A stretch of DNA of 40,146 bases. It comes from an uncultured Bacilli bacterium (lineage in GTDB: Bacteria > Bacillota_I > Bacilli_A > RF39 > UBA660). Each line of letters begins with the position of its first letter. Within the stretch, counting starts at the first letter, position 1. Positions 1 through 8,300 of the stretch are shown here, piece after piece. Both the position numbers and the translations under genes were made by a program. The stretch lies in assembly GCA_944332725.1 (NCBI GenBank), contig CALVKO010000007.1, positions 1 through 40,146 of the forward strand, given 5' to 3'. Under the pieces are notes generated by a model. That model worked only from the letters and a program-made list of their open reading frames with translations. It did not search any database and was not told the DNA's origin.

Positions 1-69
1 ATCTTGCCTTTTTGCGTATAGCAAACTACCACGTGTTTTGACTTTTGCTCTATAACTTTCCTATTATAC

Positions 70-96
70 AAAAAAAGAACCAGCCGAAGCTGGTCC
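70..96 (-). terminator. Rho-independent terminator of the late operon
   Basis: On the minus strand an 8-bp stem (GGACCAGC / GCTGGTTC, one G:U pair) closes a UUCG tetraloop and is followed by seven T. It starts three bases after the holin stop codon and marks the end of the late transcript. The plus-strand reading also has a T-run but carries an A:C mismatch, so termination should mainly be leftward. Confidence 0.9.
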
Positions 97-99
97 TTT

Positions 100-354
100 T
101 TATTTATCTTTTATTCTAATAGCATCGTAACCGCCACCAACACCAAGAGATATTGCTAAACAAGTTACAATTGCTATTGGTGCATTTGCAAATAGATTAA
201 AACCTAATGCAACTATTCCTGAAATAATTCCAATAACAATATTTTGAATTGGAATCCATTTGCTAGGTATTACACTATCTTTTGTAAGTACACCTAATAT
301 AGCAGTTATTATTGCTTGCACTAATAAGAATATTAATTCTACATTGATTTCCAT
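100..354 (-). CDS. Phage holin, 84 aa
   Basis: A small membrane protein likely to form the membrane lesion that releases or activates the endolysin. Two hydrophobic segments are visible, about residues 5-23 and 36-56, with a further hydrophobic Gly/Ala-rich stretch at about 58-75 and a short charged tail (RIKDK). It is the last gene of the late operon, directly after the endolysin gene and before a strong terminator, which is the usual place for a holin in phages of low-GC Gram-positives. Its start is 12 bases from the endolysin stop, with GGTGGTGG upstream. The exact holin family was not determined. Confidence 0.8.
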   Translation of the reverse strand: MEINVELIFLLVQAIITAILGVLTKDSVIPSKWIPIQNIVIGIISGIVALGFNLFANAPIAIVTCLAISLGVGGGYDAIRIKDK

Positions 355-365
355 TCTACCACCAC

Positions 366-1418
366 CTATCTTTTAAAAATTCCAATTATAAAATCAATAA
401 TGATTTTTATAATTTTTACAAAAATATTTTCTTTTGTAGTTTCTTCTAATTCTTGTCCTATTTCTTCATTATCTTGACCATTTCCGTTAGTTTCTTCATT
501 TGGAGTATTATTTATCGTTTCATCAGGTTTGTCCTCTATAACCGGCTCTTTTTCGATATTATCTTCATCTTCTTTTGGTGTTTCTTCAATAATTGGAGGT
601 TTAACTTCTTCAGTAGGAGTTTCAATTGGCTTTTCTTCAACTTCTTCCTTTGGTGGCTCTACTTCTTTAATGACATTATCCGCAGGATTTATCCATGCAC
701 CTGCTTGTCCTTTAGTTTTTGTAATATTGATCATTCCATAAGCCTCATTAAATATGTAATAAGTTCCTTTACTCCATGTTCCTACACTAGATTTATTATT
801 TTTAGCATTGCTTGAATTTGTATAAACTGGAATTTTATCCACAATAATTTTATATTGTTTAACTTCTTCAACTTCTTCTTTTTCATAAGTTATGTAAGGC
901 AATTTACCATGTTTTGTCCATGTTCTAGAATTATAACCACTCTTTTTACCTATATTGGCAACAGCAGTTATTTGAACACCATTTTTCCATATTGGAGTGC
1001 ATTCAACTGCTAAACCATCTCCTATGTAGATTCCACAATGACCTGACATCCATAAATATTCTCCAATTTCTATGTTACTAAAGTTAGTTGAAACATTTTT
1101 ACATTTTGCCAACATTCCTTCGGTATTAACGTCTGGAACTCCATTACAAGCATAACCTGCTCCGCCATAGATCTTATTGCTTCCATTCCAACCCCAAAGA
1201 ATACCTTTAATTAAACCTACGCAGTCGAACATAAAATAGCCTTTGTCAATCACTTTCGATATTGTTTTGACTTTTGAACTTGTCCACCATGAACTTTCTT
1301 TAACTTTTCTATCAATAGCTGATTGAGTTACTACCCAACCCCACGTACCCATGCCGTATATTGTTTTATAATTGTTAACAATATCTAACAATTTATTTTT
1401 TAATTCTAAATTTGTCAT
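366..1418 (-). CDS. Endolysin: NlpC/P60-like peptidase, SH3-like region, C-terminal cationic helix
   Basis: A lysis enzyme expected to cut peptide bonds in peptidoglycan. Residues about 1-175 resemble an NlpC/P60-type cysteine peptidase: a nucleophile candidate at C66 in FDCVGLIKG and a His candidate at H127 in SGHCGIYIGDG, followed by AVECTP. Residues about 190-250 look like an SH3-type wall-binding unit (KIIVDKIPVYT...AWINPADN). A long Pro/Glu/Thr-rich acidic linker follows, about 255-328. The protein ends in a basic, strongly hydrophobic segment (NIFVKIIKIIIDFIIGIFKR). That C-terminal helix is unusual for an endolysin and might hold the enzyme at the membrane. The start has a GAGGTGAT ribosome site. 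The gene lies between a small membrane-protein pair and the holin. Confidence 0.85.
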   Translation of the reverse strand: MTNLELKNKLLDIVNNYKTIYGMGTWGWVVTQSAIDRKVKESSWWTSSKVKTISKVIDKGYFMFDCVGLIKGILWGWNGSNKIYGGAGYACNGVPDVNTEGMLAKCKNVSTNFSNIEIGEYLWMSGHCGIYIGDGLAVECTPIWKNGVQITAVANIGKKSGYNSRTWTKHGKLPYITYEKEEVEEVKQYKIIVDKIPVYTNSSNAKNNKSSVGTWSKGTYYIFNEAYGMINITKTKGQAGAWINPADNVIKEVEPPKEEVEEKPIETPTEEVKPPIIEETPKEDEDNIEKEPVIEDKPDETINNTPNEETNGNGQDNEEIGQELEETTKENIFVKIIKIIIDFIIGIFKR

Positions 1419-1542
1419 TACTTATCACCTCTTTTGAAATATAAATTCTATGACCTATAACTAAAATTTCATCATTTTTTAATTTATCAGTATATTTAAT
1501 AAAATATTTTTTACCTAAAAATAATTTAATAATCCATATCAT
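1393..1542 (-). CDS. Small hypothetical protein, 49 aa, translationally coupled
   Basis: A short open frame starting MIWIIKLFLGKKYFIKY. Its ATG overlaps the TGA of the preceding membrane-protein gene (ATGA), and its end overlaps the endolysin start by 26 bases. The coupling and its fit in the only gap of the lysis cassette support a real gene. It is basic, has a short hydrophobic N-terminus and contains LVIGHRIYISKE. No family is recognised; a lysis accessory role is inferred only from position. Confidence 0.5.
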   Translation of the reverse strand: MIWIIKLFLGKKYFIKYTDKLKNDEILVIGHRIYISKEVISNDKFRIKK

Positions 1543-1853
1543 TTCATCAATCGTTCCCATTTATCGTGTATATATGAATTCTGCTTTAAATCTTTTGTAT
1601 AATGTTCGTAAACATCATAGGCGCGTTTAATTTCAATATCATCCATCTTTTGACCACGCTCAACATCAGCAAGAAATCTTACTAAAAAGTTTTTACATTG
1701 ATGAATATCAATTACATCTATCTTTTTTTGTATTGGTTGCATCGATTTATCTAATATCTTTTTGAAAGCAAATAGAATAGTGCAAATAGACCCGCCAAAA
1801 GTGACGAGCCATTTTAAAAATTCTGCTATTTGATTTAATGTTAATTCTTGCAT
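1539..1853 (-). CDS. Holin-like / lysis-cassette membrane protein, 104 aa
   Basis: One N-terminal hydrophobic segment (about residues 8-30, FLKWLVTFGGSICTILFAF) is followed by a charged cytoplasmic-type domain containing IDIHQCKNFLVRFLADVERG. Proteins of this build, with the QCKNFLVRFL...DLERG-like signature, are common between tail-fibre and endolysin genes in phages of Firmicutes, where they are usually annotated as hypothetical or holin-related. The two-segment protein at the end of the operon is a better primary holin, so this may be a second holin, antiholin or helper. The start has TAAAGGTGAA upstream. Confidence 0.65.
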   Translation of the reverse strand: MQELTLNQIAEFLKWLVTFGGSICTILFAFKKILDKSMQPIQKKIDVIDIHQCKNFLVRFLADVERGQKMDDIEIKRAYDVYEHYTKDLKQNSYIHDKWERLMK

Positions 1854-1863
1854 TAATTCACCT

Positions 1864-3792
1864 TTACGCTACTGCTTTAACAGTAAATATAAAATAATTA
1901 TATACATTTCTTGCTATTTCATCATTTTTAGTACCATAAGCAAAAAGCATTATTTTATCTCCTTCAACTACATCAATTAACACTTCTCCACTATCCATAA
2001 AAATTCTATAGTTTTGCGTTCCTGATGTAGAAAAGGTTGATTTAGAAACCATTCTATATGCATTATCAATTTCATTTTTAGATAGTCTTACAAATTTACT
2101 ACCAACACCACCATTACCATCATACATTAAACTAAAATTTGCAATTACTTTAGATATGCCTTTTCCTATAACAATAGCATTATCTACTAAAGATAAATCA
2201 CTACCTAATTGATTTTCAATAACTAGATTTTGTATTTGTTCGTATACATTTGTTTCTTTTAATATATATTCAGAAGAATTAGTTACACAAATTATGTTTT
2301 GATTTGGATAAACATTTTTTCCATTAATAGTAAAATTTCCTTGCACATCTGAATTTCCATATAATTGAATTGGTATATCACGTCTACTTTCATCATATTT
2401 ATTGTGTAATGCGATCTTATTTCCAAATATTGCTATTGCTGGCTCTCCAGCAATCAATTCTTTAGTATTAGGTTTTGATGATAATTTATCACTAACTATT
2501 ATTCTGATATTATAAGAATTAGAAATATTAAAGCCATTTCCAGTGTCACCAACAATATATTGTTCACAACTAAATTTATTTGTTTCAGTAGTATCAATTG
2601 TAATTGGCGTTGTTCCATTTATCCATTCTCCGCTGCCAGTTTGATATTGATAATTTGCTACTAATTCATTGTTTACTGCACCAAAATTATTTTGCCACCA
2701 AGTACCATCAAATTTAATTTTAACTTTTTCTCCAATTTCATCTTCACGACTAACTTCACAATTTAGAATTACTAAATCTGTATAATTAATGAAATTATCA
2801 GTAAATAATTTCGTAATTGATTTAGAATTACCACGACTATCAACTGCCGATACTACAATATTTTCGCTTGAATAATTTGGTATTTCTTTTACTACATCTG
2901 TACTATCAGAATAAGCAACTGAATAATTTCCAATATTATAACCACTAATTGTTGCTCCTTTTTGTCCTATCGCTTTATCTTCAACAGGTATTGTTACTTT
3001 TAGTGTAGAATATCCTTGAACTATCTTATTACTGTTATTAGTTAAAGCAATTGTAGTTGAATTGCTATCTTCGTATTCAAAATTACTAAATATTGGATTG
3101 GCGTTTATTATTGTATAAATTACACTTAACACCGATGGTTCACCAATTGGAACTTCTTTTGTACTATCTTCATATGTGATTAACCTTAATTCATACATTC
3201 CATAATTTAAATACGTTAGCAAATCAAACGTTTCATTTAACTCTTCTTGGGTAAATGTCAAAATATATTCGCCGTCTTGAATATTCTCTCTATAATAGGT
3301 TTTATCAACAAATATAGATTTTATTTCTAATGTATTATAAAAATTATCGTTTTCTTTGTTGATATATAAAGATCTACTTGTTTCAAAAGGTATTGTGTCA
3401 GTATTACTTTTTGATAAATCAAATTCACTCGCTCTATTTATCTTTGTCAATTCTTTTGTTCCACTATCTTTAATTGTTCCTAATACACTTGTACCTGTTG
3501 CACAAGACCAAGACCAAGATACACTTTTTGAACCATCACTGTTATGTTTTATATTATTAAAAGTAAATGAAACACTACAGCTTCCACCTTTTGGATGAGA
3601 TACATCTTTCGTTTGCGTAACGCCATTACAAGTACATTTTAATGGATAATCGATAAAAAATGTAGAACTATTGTTAGCACTAAAATAAATATTAATTGTT
3701 AATGATGAAGTGTTTTTTTCTTCATTTATATTACTTTCATTAAATGTAGTACTTTTTGATACTGCAAATAATTGTATATTTAGTTTCATCAT
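1864..3792 (-). CDS. DUF859-like tail fibre / receptor-binding protein, 642 aa
   Basis: A long Ser/Thr/Asn-rich beta protein. The N-terminal part, with an SVSFTFNNIKHNSDGSKSVS stretch and a later GTIKDSGTKELTKINRAS, matches the style of DUF859 (PF05895) proteins, which are receptor-binding or tail-tip proteins of streptococcal and related phages. Several Ig/fibronectin-like beta repeats follow, then a terminal knob-like region after IAIFGNKIALHNK. The chosen start (ATGATGAAA after GGGGTGTAATT) gives an N-terminus of MMKLNIQLFA. An upstream ATG at 3813 has no ribosome site and overlaps the previous gene. The KLNIQLFA-type N-terminus recurs on structural proteins of Gram-positive phages. Receptor unknown. 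Confidence 0.7.
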   Translation of the reverse strand: MMKLNIQLFAVSKSTTFNESNINEEKNTSSLTINIYFSANNSSTFFIDYPLKCTCNGVTQTKDVSHPKGGSCSVSFTFNNIKHNSDGSKSVSWSWSCATGTSVLGTIKDSGTKELTKINRASEFDLSKSNTDTIPFETSRSLYINKENDNFYNTLEIKSIFVDKTYYRENIQDGEYILTFTQEELNETFDLLTYLNYGMYELRLITYEDSTKEVPIGEPSVLSVIYTIINANPIFSNFEYEDSNSTTIALTNNSNKIVQGYSTLKVTIPVEDKAIGQKGATISGYNIGNYSVAYSDSTDVVKEIPNYSSENIVVSAVDSRGNSKSITKLFTDNFINYTDLVILNCEVSREDEIGEKVKIKFDGTWWQNNFGAVNNELVANYQYQTGSGEWINGTTPITIDTTETNKFSCEQYIVGDTGNGFNISNSYNIRIIVSDKLSSKPNTKELIAGEPAIAIFGNKIALHNKYDESRRDIPIQLYGNSDVQGNFTINGKNVYPNQNIICVTNSSEYILKETNVYEQIQNLVIENQLGSDLSLVDNAIVIGKGISKVIANFSLMYDGNGGVGSKFVRLSKNEIDNAYRMVSKSTFSTSGTQNYRIFMDSGEVLIDVVEGDKIMLFAYGTKNDEIARNVYNYFIFTVKAVA

Positions 3793-3794
3793 AA

Positions 3795-5327
3795 TTACAC
3801 CCCACTTATCCAAGATTGATTTCCTACTTTTTGAGTTATTACGCCGCCAATCGTTCCTTTTTCAGCTTCTACTTTTTTAAACTTTCCGCCTTCGTCCGTT
3901 CCTTCCATAACAGATTCTCCAGTAGATTTATTTGTTACTCTGAACCCGTCGCTGTCCATTTTTGCCTTTGTATTTGTTGTATTTGAATTAACTGTTATTC
4001 CTTTAGAAATATTTACCGTATCACTTGTGCTTTCATTTGCATTTTGTGTCCAAGGTATTGAAACTTCGCCGATATTTATCATTAGATTATAAATTTCATA
4101 TCCATCATCATAATCACAATCAATTCTAAACTCAAATTTACCAGAATTAACTTGTTCATTCGTTTCGATAGTACCTTCTTCATCTAATTCAATAGTTTTA
4201 CCATTAAATTTAATACTTGCAGTTGCTGCTAATAATAAACGTTTATATTTAAATTTAATAGCATATGTGTTAGGCGATAAATCAATTGTTTGTGACAATG
4301 TTCCATTTTGAAGTAATAAAGCAAACCCACTAACACTATTAACTTCTTTCATTTGTTTAACATTGCCCTCCCAATATTCTGCTTCGTTATCATTACTCAT
4401 AAAAAAAGGAGCGGTATTTCTTAATAAATTGCTCCCTCCACTTTTTAAAAATGTATTTGTTAATCCAGTTTCGGCATTTTGGATTAATTCATTCACTTTT
4501 TGAATACTATAATAATTAGTATCTATATCATTTTGAATGCTTGATACAGTATTTTGAATTTCAGTTGTTGTCTGTTGTACTTCAGTATATTGTTGTCCTA
4601 AAATTCCAATTTCTTCACCCTGCTCATTTACTGCTGTTTGAGTTTGAGTAATTAAAGTTGTATGTTCATCAACATCATTTTTAATTTCCAAAACACTACC
4701 TGACAAAACTATCAAATTTTGTCCTACTTGATTAGCAACAGTATCATCAGTATATTTTAAATTATTTATAAAATCATTCTCAGCAAAAGTTTCACCTTGT
4801 CCTTTACTAATCTGACATATATAAATTTCATTATTTTTTATCCACATATCACCATTTTCATAAGGTGGTTCTGGTTGTTCTAAAAAAACTCTTCTTTTAC
4901 TATCTGCTGTATCTTTAGCCGAATTTGCAATTGCTAATGCTTCAGTTACATCAGAATCGGTTAGTTTAATCCAATTATAAATATTGTTCTCTAAAGAAAA
5001 GCGATAAGCATAACCTGTCTCTTTATTGTAGTACAAATCACCTAAATGATTATTTTTTTCTTCTTCTGTAGTCCAATTAATAGCCGGTTCATTTTGAAGT
5101 GTAGGAACTCCAGAATAAAACCAGGTCGTAATGTTTCCATCAACCTGGTCTTGAAGTTCTCCAATAGTTTCGGTAACCGAATTAACAAATTCTTTTAATT
5201 CATTATTTACAGATTTTATTTCTTGATTTTGGGAATTATAATTTTTCTTTAATTGTTCTATTCCTGCAAGGTCATATTTTTGTTCTAAATCTTGTGCTGT
5301 TCTAACACCGTTCATATCTTGTTTCAT
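3795..5327 (-). CDS. Tail fibre/spike-type structural protein, 510 aa
   Basis: Residues about 15-65 form a coiled coil (LKKNYNSQNQEIKSVNNELKEF is part of it). Next come two short modules with GDLYYNKETGYAYRF and PPYENGDMWIKNNEIYIC, seen in tail spikes of streptococcal and enterococcal phages. A second long heptad region at about 200-300 is rich in Thr/Gln. A galactose-binding-like beta domain (about 310-430) and a Gly-rich end (GTDEGGKFKKVEAEKGTIGG) complete the protein. This suggests a trimeric fibre attached to the short tail. The start codon overlaps the stop of the giant upstream gene (TAATG), with AGGGTGT as ribosome site. Confidence 0.65.
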   Translation of the reverse strand: MKQDMNGVRTAQDLEQKYDLAGIEQLKKNYNSQNQEIKSVNNELKEFVNSVTETIGELQDQVDGNITTWFYSGVPTLQNEPAINWTTEEEKNNHLGDLYYNKETGYAYRFSLENNIYNWIKLTDSDVTEALAIANSAKDTADSKRRVFLEQPEPPYENGDMWIKNNEIYICQISKGQGETFAENDFINNLKYTDDTVANQVGQNLIVLSGSVLEIKNDVDEHTTLITQTQTAVNEQGEEIGILGQQYTEVQQTTTEIQNTVSSIQNDIDTNYYSIQKVNELIQNAETGLTNTFLKSGGSNLLRNTAPFFMSNDNEAEYWEGNVKQMKEVNSVSGFALLLQNGTLSQTIDLSPNTYAIKFKYKRLLLAATASIKFNGKTIELDEEGTIETNEQVNSGKFEFRIDCDYDDGYEIYNLMINIGEVSIPWTQNANESTSDTVNISKGITVNSNTTNTKAKMDSDGFRVTNKSTGESVMEGTDEGGKFKKVEAEKGTIGGVITQKVGNQSWISGV

Positions 5328-8300
5328 TAGCTATACACCCTACCATTTCTAACTGTAAAGCCTAACTCTTCTAACATCTCGGTTTTTTCTTGTAATGTAA
5401 TATTTAACGACTTTATATGATTAATTATATAAGTATCATAACTATTAATACCAAACTGTTTTAATATAGACGCCTTTTCAAATTTAGTATAATTCATGTT
5501 ATTAATATAATTGATTATTTGACTATCATATCTATCATAACTTGAATATTCCATTTTTATTAGCATTGCTTTTTGAGGTATAGATAAATTTAAACTGTTA
5601 ACATAATTAATAACCTTATTTTTTCTTGAATTAGGCACTGCCGTACCATTAGAATAATAATCCGTTGTAAATTCTTGACTATTAAATCTAATAAAATCTT
5701 TAACTGGTATTTTAGCATCCATAACATTTTTTAGAGCTTCTTCACTAGAATAATATTTTTCATATAAATACGCTAGCTGTTCATCATTCAAATTAGAATT
5801 TGCCATTAGTTTTGAAATCTCGCTTTTTTTATTTATGCTATCAATATCATCATCATTTTTTATTGAAGAGGATAGTTTATTCAAACTAACATATTCAGCA
5901 ATTTGAGTATTATTCATATTAAGTTCTTCAAATGCTTCTAAATCTTTTAAAACATCACTACTATATTCGATATTTTGGCTTTCAAAGTATTCTTCATTAG
6001 CTTTGGCAGAAGAATATTTATACATTTGTTCTATCATTGTAGCTTTTTCCTCGTCACTAGCATTTTTGTAATTTGAGTTACCAATTAATTGCTTTAGATA
6101 TTGATTTGCTATTGTTCCGTAAGTTTTCTTATATTTTGTATATTCTTCTGCTGACATATAATAAGTTTCATCTTTGTATTTTAAATATCCTTGTGGAATA
6201 CCTGGAATAACACCAGTTTCGCCGGTTTTATTATAAATGTTTTTTAATTCTCTATCAAGATAATCAGTAGTATCATTCTTAGCAGTATAAGGAGCTAAAA
6301 AGTTTTCAACAGCACGCATGACTATATTCTCATTTTGTTTAATTTCATTTCCCCATATATCTGTGCTTGCTTCAAGTTGATTTCGTAATCCAGGAATTTT
6401 ATACATAATTTTCCTGATAGTCTCTTCACCAAACTTCCACGGACTATTTTTTGATGCTGATGTACTTCTTTTTGTATCATCTAATGTACTAGCTAGTTGA
6501 CTAAATAATGTAGGGAAAAATTGGCTAATATAATTTTGAGTAATATTTTGTCCCATTTCAGAAATCATTTGTGCCGAACCCATTTGATATGATTGCAAGA
6601 CATCAGTCAAACTCGATACAAATGACATTTCACTTAACGGATCAAGTGTTTGAGCCAAAGTATCGACTATAACATTCATATCCCAGTCTTCTCCTTCTTC
6701 TAATTTTTCATAAGCATTTGCTCCTACCAATAATGGCATAGCAACTGGAGATAGCCAAGAAATTGAAAAGGTTTTACCACCAACTTTTAATGAATAGCTT
6801 TGTTTTCCTAAATAGTAATCATATTTTCCTTCTTTATCATCGTCACCAGCTCCATTTAAAATTCCAGCCTTTGCTAGAGCGTATCCCAGTAATGCCAAAG
6901 ATGTTCCAGTCATTCCTTGAGCTAGATTATCGATAAATTGACTAGCCTCTATATTTCCTCTTTTTAATTGAAATGCATCATAACTAATTGATTTTATTAG
7001 ACCTATAGGTGAATATTTAACACCTGCTTTAGCTACATTTATTGGTGTCTTCTTAAAAGGTAGCATTGAACCAACCAACAGTTTAGTCCCTGCATTTTTT
7101 CTTTCAATTTTACCAATTTGATTTGCTAGCCAACTATATTGTCTAAATGTTGCTATTTCTGATTGTTCTAGTGCATACATTTTAGCTTTTTCAACTATTT
7201 GAGAATTATTTTCTATATCGGTTTGCGTTTTTATTCCTTGAGCCGTCAAATATTCTCTTAATGAGCTTTCAAATGCTCTTTTACTAAAAAACCAGTCTTC
7301 AGCCGATAAAGCATTACTATTAAAATCACTTAACTTTTCTAGCGTTTTACTTTTAAAAATTTGTTTTTTACTTTCAATAGAGCCTTTTTCACTATATTTT
7401 CCCTCGCCAGTTATAATATCTTTCATTTCTGCTGTTGTTTGTTTAGCAAAATCACTAACTACTTGTGTTGGCTTTTTCCATGTTTTTGTTCTACTTTCAG
7501 CTGGTAAAGCCATTTCCATAGTCCTAGCCATTGCATTTTTTACTTTAGTAGTTCCCATCATCGCAACATTTGATAATAAATTTCTTATATGTGTTTTAGG
7601 ATTGCCTAACATACTCAAATATCTCCAAGCATTAATTTTTTCAGCTTTAGAAGTAGTTAATTGGTCAGCTACTTTTTGTTTAAACTGTTCTACTCTACTA
7701 TTTAAATCTGCTTGATCATAAGTTCCATCTTGATTATAAGCTTTCAAAATTAAATCTACCATTTCTGGAGTAATTTCTACATTTTGAAAACTTTTTTCAC
7801 CTTTAGCTTTAGCTCTTTTAACAATTTTCTGAAAATGTTTTAATTGTCCTTCTGGCGTTAATCTTTGAATCATGGATAAAATTTGAGTTTTTCGTCCCAA
7901 TTCTGTTCCTAGTATCGCGGTATCCATGATTAAATCCGCTGCCAACATCGTATCACCATGTTTAGCACTTTCTTGAATAAGTCTTTCAGCCAATGCAATA
8001 TCTTCTAAAGAAATACTACTATCATTTAACTTTGATTGTATATATTCTACTGCTTTATCATATCCTAGGTTATCCAATTTACTATTAGCTTTTTCTAATG
8101 TTGTTTTGTTACTAATAGGAACATAATTTATTTTAGAAGTGTCTAAATCTTTAATCAATACTTTATTCTTTAATACATCACTTTCAGTAGAAGTTTCAAC
8201 CCAACTTCTTTGTTTTGTACTTATAACATCTGATTGTATCGTTTCATTTAGTTTTTGAGCAATTTCTTTGGACTCATTGCTTATATGATTATTTTTTGTA

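Noticed and set aside
38-67. Plus-strand promoter-like TTGACT-18-TATTAT
   Set aside because: It fires straight into the terminator hairpin and then antisense to the holin and endolysin. Chance matches are common in such AT-rich DNA.
1-75. Minus-strand open frame running off the left edge (contains RKVIEQKSKHVVVCYTQKGK)
   Set aside because: It is open for only about 25 codons, begins within the T-run of the late terminator with only TTG available and no ribosome site. It may be the start of a gene left of the window, but too little is visible to annotate.
453-815. Plus-strand open frames opposite the endolysin linker
   Set aside because: They are shadows of the repetitive Glu/Pro codons on the other strand, with Phe/Ser-rich products and no ribosome site.
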